Shown here: positions 1 to 11,600 of the stretch, piece by piece | How the letters are laid out: every line of letters begins with the position of its first letter | How positions within the stretch are numbered: the first letter of the stretch is position 1 | Source: Serilophus lunatus | Lineage: Eukaryota; Chordata; Aves; Passeriformes; Eurylaimidae | Length of the DNA: 64,000 nucleotides | Direction: 5' to 3' | Assembly: GCA_013399895.1 (NCBI GenBank) | Contig: VXBA01002681.1 | Coordinates: 1-64,000 of the forward strand | Program-made: the position numbers and the translations under genes | Notes under the pieces: model-generated | What the model was told of the DNA's origin: nothing | The model's input: only the letters and a program-made list of their open reading frames with translations | Database searches by the model: none

Positions 1-61
1 GTGCTTAAACCACCACAAAAGTTAAAGCATGCAATAGGAGGACATTTGAAAAAAATAAGGT

Positions 62-630
62 TGTATGCTTTAACAGTGGCTGAAAACCAGGCCCCACACA
101 GCTGCTCACTCCCTTGCCCCAGGCAGGATGGGAGAGAGAATTGGAAGGGTAAAAGTGAGAAATCTCGTAGGTAGAATTAAAAACAATTTACTAGGTACAT
201 CGAAAGCCACACATGCAAGCAAATGAAAACAAGGAATTCATTCATCACTTCCCACGGGCAGAAGGGTGTTCAGCCATCCTCAGGAAAGCCAGGTTCCATC
301 ACATGTAGTGATGACTTGAGAGGACAAACACCATCACTCTAAATGTCCCCCACTTCCTTCCTCCTCAGCTTTATAGCCAAGGCATGATACCATATGGGAT
401 GGAATATTGCTGGGGTCAGCTCTCCTGTCTTTGTCCCCTCCCAGTTCCTTGTGCACCCCCAGCCTTCTAGGTGGTGGGATGGAGTAAGGAGCAGAAAAGG
501 CCTTAACAAGCATCAACCCCAAAAAGCAGCCACTAGTGAGTCCAAGACTTATTTACAGTCGGGCAATCGAGCCCCATGGCAAGCACGAGGGCCTGCTCAA
601 TAATGGCTAAGCAACAATAACAGCTATAAA
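62..630 (-). mobile_element. ERVK-like LTR, 5' end missing
   Basis: This is a diverged LTR of the same family as the complete copy at 58671-59270. Shared blocks, in the same order, include a CAGCTGCTCACTC-like segment, GGGAGAGAATTGGAAGGGTAAAAG, a block ending in TTCAGCCATC, CATCACTCTAAATGTCCCCC and GCAGAAAAGGCCTT. The element reads on the minus strand, because the TATA-like TATAAAG (complement of 369-375) and the U5 end at 62 face that way. The LTR's own 5' end (about 80 bp next to 630) is missing. Retroviral class II is an inference from the neighbouring primer-binding-site remnant and from remembered bird LTRs. It has no coding capacity. Confidence 0.8.
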
Positions 631-835
631 TTTGATCTACCACATTCCAATCAAATCTGTTGTTACCTCAAACCTTTTGAGCATGACATTGTGTCCCAAG
701 AAGGACTACTGTAGTTTAACCCCAGTTGAAGATTAAGCACCTCACAGATGCTGTGTTTCTTCTTCCCATTTGGATGGGGAGAGAATTAGAAAGGCAAAAG
801 ATAGGGAATTGCAGCTGAGCATCAAAGAGGAAGGG
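631..835 (-). mobile_element. ERVK-like primer-binding-site region and U5 end of a second LTR
   Basis: From 710 the sequence restarts an LTR of the same family (TGTAGTTTAACCCCAG, then GGATGGGGAGAGAATTAGAAAGG) and fades out by about 835. On the minus strand this is the 3' (U5) end of an LTR. Just beyond it, at about 680-705, is a decayed match to the complement of a TGGCGCCCAA-type primer binding site (7 of 10 positions at 689-698) followed by AAGGACT. A primer binding site next to U5 is the normal 5' LTR/leader junction. With the LTR at 62-630 on the far side, the arrangement fits one provirus that lost nearly all its interior. Class II with a lysine-tRNA primer is inferred from the site type. 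Confidence 0.6.
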
Positions 836-1390
836 ATGTGTCTCCTGAGTGAGGTACATGGACTCGAATTCCCAGGCCAAAGAGAAATGTCAGTACTTGG
901 TGACCCCTTATTGCTCTCCTCTCTTGTGCTCTGCTCAAAGTCATCCCCCTTTCACCCTGCTTCTGAGGTGGCACCAGGATTAGGACTGGGCTTGAGCATT
1001 GCTGTGCATCAAATCCTGACCAGGAGGGAGCACAAACTATGCTGTTTATACTTGCAGTGTGCTATATATAGAGTTGCCACATATATCCTGTCTCTTTGGA
1101 CTTTTATCAGGTCACCAGTGTGGGTGGCCATCCTCGGAGGTGTTGATGCTTTTCTCATTCCCACAGGACTCTGGGATGTACTCAATTCTGATATCCTTAA
1201 TTTGATTTTAGCTCATTGGCTTACTCTGCTAGCCAGCCTACACATCTCTACTTGTTTACACTTGAGAAAGAAAATTAACTCGGAAAAAAAACGCAAGGCT
1301 CTTTTCCTGAGCTTGGAGCATCAATCAAACCAAGCAAGGGGAAATGAAGTGGAAATGGAGTGTGACATCTGGGGAAAAGCTTTCCTTTGA
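770..1390 (+). other. Long open frame of unknown status, probably not a gene
   Basis: An uninterrupted 206-codon frame begins inside the LTR remnant and runs well past it. It is the longest open frame in the window outside the LTR/gap region, and longer than expected by chance at this base composition. I recognise no domain. The middle (about residues 75-165) is rich in hydrophobic residues and could read as membrane segments. The first 20 or so codons are U5-derived sequence, which argues against a native start. There is no visible splice context or matching neighbour. It could be chance, or a remnant of an older mobile element. Confidence 0.15.
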
Positions 1391-2560
1391 TCTTTCTTGA
1401 TATTGTTGGTTACAGCTAAGGGGAAAAAACACTTAAGAATTCCTTCATTACTTTTTGGTATGTGAAGCAATTGTTTCAGATAAGGGTAGTGGCTGAATGT
1501 CTGTATCCTGCAGCCTACACTGGGGAACAATGTTGTGATGTTAACACAACACAAACCACAGAGGACAGCTTATCTGGTGGGAAAACCTAATTAAAAGACC
1601 TGAGTTCATCCAGACCTGTATTACCTATAAATAGGCCAACAAATTTTAATTATGTCAGAGAGGCTGCAAGATAAAGACTTAATCTGAATAGTGTAGACAA
1701 CTTCCATTGTACTCTTTCTCCTATTAGAATGTTGTGTTAATTTGGCTGTGTACCATATCTCTTTACTGGATTAAATATAAATTACATAAATTTTACCTGA
1801 CTAATTAGCCATTTAGTGTTATCCGTGAAGAAAGATAGCCCTGCTGTCTTCTAGGGTTTGATCTCCTGAAATGCAAACCTAGATGCTTGTGGTTATAGAA
1901 TAGGTGCATGAAGATATCTTAGGTAGTAATTCACTTTCTATCACCACAACTCTTCCCAACACCAGCTGATAGTAAGAAGATATTTCCTATAATCAGAATG
2001 GAGAGAGAAAGTGTTTCAATCACAAATAAGCTCACATTTGGAGGGTTGTCCTTTCCAAACCCTTTACAGTCAAATCTCTCTCCATGTAGTCAGAGAATTC
2101 AGGTAAGTTCATGCTTTGGATGCTCCTTTTGGACATTTATAGAAATATTCAAACTTCTACACTGTAATAATCTGTACTTTATGTGGGGGATCAACAGCAG
2201 AAGGCAACTCCTCCTGTCTGGAGGAGCACATCACACCTTGCAGAGCTGTAGTACACAGGACCATCACTGATCTTAGTTTCCAAAGTGCCTTGGGTGGCTG
2301 GAAGACTCCATCCCTTCTTCTCATACAATGGTCTGAAACAGTTTTATCCACTTACATAACTTTCCACTTAGATGGCAACTACTGTTTCTTTGTCAACCTG
2401 AGAAACTCCCAATAGTGCAGGGCATTAGAGTGGCCCATGTGGTGAGGGAGGCTACCTTGGCATACTCAGACCTGTTCTGGCCTCTCTGACTCCTAAGAGC
2501 TTCTGGGTGGTGTCCTTAGAGTTTTAAACCATTTCCATTCTAGAAATGTGATTAACAGTT
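1391..2560. other. Non-coding stretch, nothing recognised
   Basis: AT-rich unique-looking DNA. Short frames on both strands (for example 1998-2270 plus and 2157-2351 minus) overlap each other and show no family similarity that I recognise. Confidence 0.5.
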
Positions 2561-2564
2561 CTGC

Positions 2565-2607
2565 CCCGCAGACCTCTGGGGGGCCCAGAGCTGGATGCAA
2601 TACTCCA
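2565..2607 (-). mobile_element. Possible CR1 fragment
   Basis: The words CCCAGAGCTGGATGCAATAC and CTCCAGAT resemble the reverse complement of a conserved CR1 segment (CTGGAGTATTGCATCCAGCTCTGGG in other bird copies). The flanks on both sides do not continue the match, so this is either a very old scrap or a chance resemblance. Confidence 0.35.
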
Positions 2608-5600
2608 GATACAATACAGCAAATTCACAAAGAAAACCCCTTTTTTCATTATATGTGTAGCATATAGGAGTTAATTTTTCTGTGGCCTAAACATTAAAAG
2701 TGAAAAAAAAAAACCAAAACAAACACAGAGAAATACTGTGGAGTCATTGCAAAAACAGAATATTGTTTAACTACTGTTCTGAGCAACTTAGTATTTGAGA
2801 ACATTGCACCTATAGCCAAAGACTGTGATCTAAGTCAATGACCGGTTAAAAACATGTATCTAGACAAACTGCAGTGGTCCATACCAAGCCTGTGCAGTAG
2901 AACACGTTTCTTCTCTGGCCTCAGGTCTCTTCTCCTCCTACATGAAAGATTTTTTTGTTGCTGTGTTAGAGCAAAATTCACCAGTCACTAGAGTGCTCTA
3001 AAAAACTGAGCAATAAAGTGATTATTACTAGTTTCCCTACAATAGCAAATTGCTTCTGTTTTAAATATTTCCCAGGAAGGATATTTTTTCCTAGGTCCCT
3101 CAAATAAAGCAAACAATTCCAGAGAGGGTGGCAGTGCTTATTTTTATTACCTGAAAAAAACCTTAGGTAGCGAAAGATTACATCTGTCTATATATTGTGA
3201 CTGTGTGGGAGCTGAAGCCACCAGAAATGAAATAACCACCTTCAGAGGATGTTTCCTTTTGGTTTATTGCCTCATTTTGTTTTATGAATGCAACCCCCAC
3301 AGCCTGTTGTTTGTATTCTGGCTTTCCATGTTGCTGTGCCTGCTACTCTGGCTAGTTGTGTCATCCCTTACATTATAAAACCCAGGGGATCTACCCTCAT
3401 ATGAAATCTGTGCACTCCCACAAAATGAATTTGAATTGTGAACAATAATAAGAAGCTTTGTGCATTTGGAAACAAATCAGTTTTTCCATTTCGAACTGTA
3501 AAAAAAAAAGAAATGAGAGGATAAAAGTCCACCTTTGTCTCAGTTGCAAGCCCTCTCTGAACAAATTTGTCCAGCAGATAAAGCCCACACAGAGATAAAG
3601 TGTACAAGTTTCTGCTCCAGCCAAAAACAGCCCTTCCCCTATAAGGGAAATACTGCAAGAGAAAAGAGCTGGGGAACTGATGTCTCGTGCCAATTCCTGT
3701 TCAATATATAATCTCACAAACTAGGGAGAATGAATGCATGTGGCATTGGGAGAAAAGAAGAGAGATGAAGGAGAAAAATTTAATTTTCCCCAAATAAAAC
3801 ACAATTTTCCTTAATATATGTGTCTCTTCCCTCTTAGCAACAGACCAAATTTCTGTCAGATCTTTCCTGAAACTGGTTTGATTCCCAGCAGTCCTCTCTA
3901 CCTTCTCTTCTGCAGGCCCTGAATGTATGCCCATATTCCAGTTTTTTGTTTGCTGTGTCTCTGCCTTCTATTTTTCAAAGCTAATAGATGAGCCTGGTGT
4001 TTTATGCTACTTTATATTCTGGAGAAGTATAACAGGAAAAACCTTGCGAAAAATTGCAGTATGCAGCTGTAACTCACACTGCAGGTTGCCCCATGGAATC
4101 GTAGCTCTGATTTTTTTCACATCTCCAGGTATGGCAGGGGCGGCAAATGTACTCAGAGATGAAAGACAATTACAACTTTTAGCCACACTCTGTAGTCTTC
4201 ATCTGTAAAGTTTAAGCCTCATATTACACTCAATAAACAGCCTCTCTCTAAACTAAATATAGACCACTTGCTCATGCAAATTTATCAAGTGGAGCGTAGC
4301 GTTACAGTAATTGCATTTACAAATGATGTGAGCATGGAAAAGACTTTGGGGAAAAGTTTTTTCCTCCGTCTACATTAATCATAAGATTCGAGGCTCCATG
4401 GAGATGGAGGGCTTTTTCTCACCTGAGGTTCCTTGTGACAACCCTCCATCAATTCAGGTTGGAGGGCTGCCCTGGGAAGCAGGAGAAGGAGGAGTGGACA
4501 TTTGCCTGCAATTCTCCAGACGGTGCTCCTGGTATTTCCTGGTATTTTCTTGGTATTCACATGTGAGTGGTAAGTGAATATAAAAGGCCCTCAAGTGAAA
4601 TGGGAACATTTCATACCTTCTTTGTACTGATAGTGTTTGTATGAGAAGAATGACAGCACCAATATGAAAATATAATTTAGAAAAATTAAACAAACAAACA
4701 AATGTTATTCTTAGGGAGACAATGCCTGAGGAGGTGATTAAGATTATGGTTTTCTCCACCACCTTTCTATAACATTTTTATTTAAGAACTAAAAAACTTA
4801 TGGAAAATTCAAGTAGTTACATAGAAAAAGAATCACCTAAAAAACAACTTTATTGCCTCTAGATCTTTCCAGTGTGAAAACTAGGCAACAGCTAGTAAAA
4901 GGAAAGATGGGAATTCAGATTCAGAGGAAGAAAATGCCACATCAAGAAAATGTTCTTGGTGACTAAGTTATAATGTGGTATCAGGAATTTAGATATAATT
5001 TCAGCACATTATTCCAGATCAGTGATGAAGCTGGGATGGCCAAAAAAGGCAGATCTCAAAAGACCTTTCTCATCTTAGAGATAACACTGTAATTCTAGTG
5101 TCTTAGACAACAGAGAAAACTCAGGAAAAAGAATAGGAGCAGTTGAACAACCTGCAACAGACTGATAGAACTTAACCTATTTCAGAGATGGCCTGCTAAG
5201 GCATTTTCAACAGAAAAATGAGCAGTTGGATCTGATGGGAATTTCCTTGCCCTTATTCAGGGAGTAAAAACTCTGATCAAGAGAATGTGACATCCAAGTG
5301 GCTCTGCAGCCCCCTCTGCTCTGCCAAGTCAAAGGGAGCCCAGGGGACCCAGTAGAAGAAACCACTAGGAACCATTAAGGATAAGAGCAAACTTACAGAT
5401 GTTCAAAAGGATTAAAAAGAAGCATAAAGGTGGTTGCAAGGAAAACCAAACAGTCCCCAGCATTATAGCACATTCCCTGGGTGATGGGATGCTCTAATGG
5501 ATCTTGGAGGAGGAAAGAACAGAAAGATGTCTACAGTGAGCAAATCCGTCCCTGGGGTGCAGATGAGCAAATCAGACTGATGTGGAGCTCAGTTGGAACA

Positions 5601-8518
5601 AGAACTCATGGGTGGTGGATGGAATAATGAGGTGGAAGAAACCAATCTGTGGTGAATGCTGCAAGCTCTGAGCAGTGCTGAGCAGCGTCAGAGCAATGTC
5701 AGCCTGGTTGTGACATTATTAGCAACCACAAAGAGTGAGGGAATATACCTTTGTTCTGCTGGGCTGTGGACCAGCCAGGGCACGAGGGGTGGGGTGTTTT
5801 GCAACTGAGAATGATGTTGGACATGCTGCCACAGCAGCATAAGAAGTTGGCATTAAGAGCTGTCAAGAGGACACTGTTATTAATGTAAGGCTGTTCTCAA
5901 TCAATTCAAGAAAGCTGCAAAATTATCCTCTCCTAGGAGACTGACTGAACAAATGTGACACAGAGAACATAAAGAGGATTGTTTAAACGAGTCAGTATGG
6001 GAAACTTGGGCAAGAAATCCTGTGATTTCAGTCCCAAGAAAGGAAAGCCACAAATTTAAATACATTTTTATTTGCCTTGCCCTCCTAGTTCCCATGCTTT
6101 CTTTTCCTCCCAGCCTCTCACTGGCAGCACTGGTACATGTATAAAGTACAAGCGAAACATTGCTGTGTCTCTATCAAAGAGACTTTGCCATGGACTTCAA
6201 GGGCAGAAGGGTCAAACCAAACTTTCCCGTGTGCTACCCACAAGGCCAAACCCAAGGCAGGGTCCTTCTGCATGAACACTAGCAAGGCACAAAAAGAAAG
6301 ACGTCAACAGCAGCAGGGGGAGAACTACAGCAGAGAAAGACCCTTTACATGGATGATTTTTAGGCAGAAATGAGCAAGAAGAATGAGTAGAGAACCTGGC
6401 ACTGCACACAGGGTGATTTGGTCCCAGGGACCAGAGAGGGAAGGGAAGGACCTGCTGATGTTGTAAAGAAACATGGCAAGGAATTTCAGCTGACCTGAGC
6501 CTTGGGGAAAGCATGGACACAGTAAAAAGCATCCTGCTTGATCTCATCAAACCAGAAAGCTCCAAGCTGTGGCATAGGTGTGCTGAGGCATTGCTGTTGT
6601 CTGTAACTCTGGGATGGCTTTTTGCTGGAGTTGGGTGGAAATGCTCAGAAAGCAGGAAGGGGGCAGCTTTCAACTCATCCCAGGACAACTCAGCTCCCTA
6701 AGCAGCTGCTCAGGATGCAAGACATGTGTGCCCTCACAGGACATGGGGACTGAAAGCACCTCACTGGCTGTCCACAAGAGAAACCTGCAGGCAGCACCCT
6801 GTGGCTGTGAGGGTGCAATCTATTTGGGAACTGGCATCCATGTATGATGAAACATATAACTGTCCTGTGTCAGACATGCTCTGAGCCCTCTGGTCTTTAT
6901 TTTCTCTGCAAAGATCCATGTATCCTCACCTCAAAGTCTTTTTGTGCAGCCAGCAAAAAGAGTTTATAAATGCACCGGTTATAAACTCAAGTAAGGCTGT
7001 GCCAGTGCCCAAGAAGTTCAGAGTGAGTTGTAGGTGTGCAATATAAAGATTCAAAGAGACCATCTATTTAATTTCAGGCAGATCTTTCTCTCCAGGACAA
7101 AACCACTAAATACAAGCTTCTGTAGTGCCTGAGGTATTCAGTTTCTCTAATGGTAGAAGGCGTATCAGCCTCTTAGGGATTTTTCTAATCGGCAGAGGGT
7201 GATTAAACAGAGAGCAGTGAGACAGGAAGTGCCCCAGGTGTTAAATACTTAAAGCTGGTTTGTGCCATTGTGAGTAAGTGGAATCGATGATTTGTATCAT
7301 TATTTAAACACTGTAATTAAGTTTGGAAATTCAGGTCCTTAATGTTCCCTCTGGCCCACCACCAGGAAGAAATCACGGTCAAAGGAGAGAGGACCAATAA
7401 ACCAGGAAGGGAGGTGAAGTATGCTGGAGATCAGAGGAGAAATTACTTCCAGGGTACTAATTGAAATCAGTGGACTTAGCATGATGCCAAATCAGTCTCA
7501 GAGAGCCAAGAGAGTTTTGCTTTCATTTTGTGTTCATTTGGAGAGATTTTTCTGGCAGTCTGTGCTTCCATCTTGGTTTACTTCTCCATCATCTCTGTTG
7601 AAGTGACCACTGTGCTACCTTGGGGAGGATTTTGCAATGATAGGCTGTTGCTCTCCGTAGCATCAGCTAGAGCACAATTACTATAAAAATGTCTTTAAAC
7701 TTTCACAAGCAGAAGAGAGAGACACTTCTGTTTCTAGTGATGAGCCCCTGTTCCCAGAAAAACATACTCTTATCCTTGGACAGATGGTCACAGCTCTCAG
7801 GTGGCCCTTGAGCATGCAGGTTCCCCAGCAAGACACAGCAATGACACTCTCTTTGGCAAGCCTGCACTTCAGTCCTCAGTGGGTCTGAGCTGATTATGTA
7901 GATAGAGGTCACAGAAAATGCCCAATGTGATCTCAGCCCAGTACACACAACACAGAAACTAGCAGGCTTGTTCTAAATCATGCTATACTAATTGAAGCGA
8001 CTTTTGTGCCTTCTTTAGGTGAATGTACCTGTAACAACAGGCTGAATATGGATCATTATGTCACCTTCCCTGGATATTGCCTTCTGGGTAATTGTTTTCC
8101 TACACAATAGGAATATTGGGTTCATGTCCCCATATTTAATAAGACAGAGTAGGCCCATGATGTTAATATTTTGCCTCCATCATCTACACAGGATAATTAG
8201 ATTGGTTCCCCACAGGTGGCCTAATAGCTAGGAACTGATGCCAAGGAAATCCATAGTGGAAACAAACTTTGATTGTCAAGGCTAGATGGGTGTTCTGGCT
8301 GTGATGTCTTTAAATAAAGAATGTGAAATTTCCAAGAAGTTGCTAGTTAGGTGACTTACTGAGCTCAGCACAGAAGTGAAAGAGTGAAAGGTGCCTGATA
8401 ATACGATAAGGTCAAACTAACTGACCAAACAGTCCTGTCCAGTCCTCATCTGTGGCAATCTGAGTCATTGATACAAAAAGTTTTTGCAGCCGCTGAATTT
8501 GTGATGCAATGCTAGATT
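2608..8518. other. Non-coding stretch, no gene recognised
   Basis: Mostly unique AT-rich DNA. A short CAAA run lies at 4688-4703. Two slightly GC-richer islands stand out: 5270-5900, which I cannot assign to any family, and 6070-6850, where frames are open on both strands (158 codons on the minus strand at 6212-6688 and shorter plus-strand frames over the same bases). Mutual overlap and the lack of recognisable domains make these unlikely genes. Confidence 0.5.
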
Positions 8519-8520
8519 TA

Positions 8521-8550
8521 TCTATGTATCTATGTATCTATGTATCTATG

Positions 8551-8610
<60 letters not shown>

Positions 8611-8616
8611 ATCTAT
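8521..8616. repeat. Compound TCTATGTA / TCTA microsatellite
   Basis: Four perfect copies of the octamer TCTATGTA (8521-8552) pass directly into about 14.5 perfect copies of the tetramer TCTA (8553-8610), with a degenerate ATCTATTTATT tail. On the minus strand this is a GATA-type repeat. The uninterrupted tetramer part is likely to vary in length between individuals. Confidence 0.97.
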
Positions 8617-11600
8617 TTATTTCACAGTTAATAGTCAAAGATAACTCGTGCCAAGGTTTTTAAAACAAGCTGCATATTGTGTATGTCCACAGGACACGAA
8701 ATTATCCAACCATATTTATGTTACTTGTGGCAAAACTGCCTCCCATTTCTTGAAAAAATTATGGAATGAGGTATGTAAAAGGGTTTCTTATTTTCGTCTA
8801 ATGCATTTTAAGGTCGAACTCAATAATTTGTCACTGATAGCTTTTTTAGCCATTTTGAAGAGCTGGGAAAATAGGGACGTTAGCGGGTTTTAAAGTGTTG
8901 TCCCACCAGCATTTCATTCAGAGAGGTAAGTGTCCTCATTTGAGTTGCATTTTTCTTAGCACATTTTTTTAACAGGTGTATCTGTCTTTGACAATCCACT
9001 CCAGGGAAAAAGAAAATAAAGATCAAAGAAAATTACAATGTGAATTGCAGAAAGATACCTTGTAGCAGTTTCTGTAAAGATGAGATTGCCTGCTAGAGAT
9101 GATCTTGAGAGCAGTTTTCATGGAATGTGCAAACAACCTTAATGCAAAATTATGCCCAAGTTTCTTTCAGATGTTCCTTTATCTAAAACAAGCAGCATAA
9201 ATAGCTCATTCACACTATCACCTTGCTTCACAACCAGAGCCACTGAGATCAGCAACAAGGATGACAAATTCAGTTTCTAAAGCTTTTCAAGAGGATTTCA
9301 GTCATGCAAGATGCTCAACAAACCCTGAAGAAATGACATGGACCTAGGTGCAATTATGATTTTGCAGTTCAAACTGGTAATTATCCGGATTTGATTAGTG
9401 TTATCTCCTGTGTATGAAGTTATATTTCAAGTTTTGATCTCATTAATTTCTCTAACTTTTTCTCATTGCAATTTCTTGCAATAAAGTAAACAAATAACTT
9501 TGATATGCAGATCTATGAGTGCTTCACAGTTTATTGGAGGAGACACTAGTAAATCTTGGGGCATATTAATTTACTCAATGATTTTGTTACATTGTCCAGG
9601 CTCGAGCAAATAGAAAATCCCTGATTGTCAGATGCATTTCCCAATTTGTTTAGATAGATATACATACATTATGTACCCAAATGCAGATATAATTCTTATG
9701 TTGCTGTAGTGCAGTGTAAACAGAAGACATTAATCAGATGTGTATCCCTCACCCCTACATCAGAGGTGTCACCTGCAGATCCAAGCTATGACCCTTAGGT
9801 ATTGAATTCCTTGGAGCAAGCAATAGCCAGACTTGATAAGTATTAGAAGAAAATTGATGTTACGGTCTGGTTTGTGCAGTTTTGTGCTTATGTTTATATG
9901 AAAGAGGAATAGAAGTAGGGCTTTTTTGTCTTTCACAGCCACATTTACCCATGTGATTGGACAGAGAGATTAAAGCTTTTGTACTGTAGGATAGGCAGAG
10001 ACAAAGCAGAGTGTCCCATTCTCAAGGAATGTGGTGGGTTTATAGTGGCTGCCTGTGAATGCAGAGTCCTGGAAATTGTCCATCAAAGACCAGTGCTTAC
10101 TGTGTTTCCCAGTAGTGGTGACTGTGAAAAGTGAGATCTCCACAACCTGCTCCATGAAACAAGATTGACTTCACAGCATCTGTAGGTAAAGACTTGCTGA
10201 TCTGCCCATAGGTCTGCCAAGTATTTCGAGATTTCAGATCATTCGGTTTGAAACATTTGGGAACAAAAAACTATGAATTATGTCATTCATCAGGGATGGA
10301 GGACAGACAGTTCCTTTAAAAAGAACAGTGTTTTAGAAAATAATGTAGATGGGAATCAGCAGAGTTGGGAAAGAGCAGACCACCTATGTGTGCCACTGTT
10401 AGTTTACTTCTACATTTGCAGATAAAGGCAGTAGTACACATATGACACAAATGTCCTACCTCAAGCTGTTGCTGATCTTCTGAAAAAGGTTATAAGACCA
10501 CATTTTACGTTCAGGAGATGTCTTTAAAATTAATCTTTGTTTTTTTCTTTTGGGAAAGGCCATACAAGAGGAAAATTAAATAACTCTCTAGCCTAGCACA
10601 GGCATGCATAGGGCTGCATCTGTCCTGCAAATAAGGAGTTTCCATCACCAGCCCCTGCTGTCTGGCATATTCCATATTTGTTAATACTAGGGGAAAAAAA
10701 AATGAACACGAATTTTGCTTTTTTAAAGAAGCTGTCCAATTAACTACTGGCTGTTATTTTTCTCTTAGACGTGTGTTTGGGAGATTAATGGTAATGAAAA
10801 ATTGCAGAATCGCTTTTATCCCAAAGAACATCCATTCCAATACTTTACATCCAACTCCATAACCTATGACATACTGTTGGATGCTCTACTGCTTTCAAGT
10901 ATAATCCCCACCTCTGTTTTGGGGGAAGGGAGGGCTTGTTTTCTTTTGTACATCCATGTCTGCTTTGATCCCTATGTAATTTATGGTGTGCTTTCAACTG
11001 TTCAGTTAACTTGCCTTCTGTGCATATTCCACAAAGCAAATAGGATTTATAAGTCAGTTCTACAAACTTTGAAGAGTTTTCTACTTCTATGAATTGTTTG
11101 ATGGATGACATGTATTTTTATAAGAAGCTGTGGTGTGCACATTGTCGCAGACTGTGCTTAATGGATTGGAAGTAGGAAGCTTATAATACCACTGTGAACA
11201 TAAGCATCCACTGTGTTTGCAGGCTACTAGTCACAAAAATCAACTGAAGCAAAACATATGCTGGCAAAAAAAGGAAGTCGTTTGCTGACAGGCAGCCGTT
11301 GTATCGCAGCAGGAAGAGCGAGGCACTGCACTGTGCTCTCGCATTGTGACGGAGACAGGGAGCCTAAGGACTTTTGTCTATAGAAAATTCCTTGAGCTGA
11401 ACTGTCCTCCTGCAGGGCTCCAGTTCACTCTGTTTCAATTATTTTCATTCAGTCCTCTTCTGCCTCTTCCAGAGACTTTTCTTCTCTGAAAACCCAACGA
11501 TGAAAAATCAGTCTCCATTGTAATTGGAAAGCTTAGGGAGATGGCCCAAGGGTGACCTCACCTCTCCACTTTATCTGCCTTTGGCTGCAACCTTCACATC

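Noticed and set aside
1041..1300. Continuation of the second ERVK-like LTR, suggested by GAAAGAAAATTAACTC near 1265
   Set aside because: The intervening sequence does not follow the LTR order, so the shared word is probably chance.
8521..8616. GATA-type repeat as a sex-chromosome marker
   Set aside because: A single microsatellite says nothing about chromosome identity.
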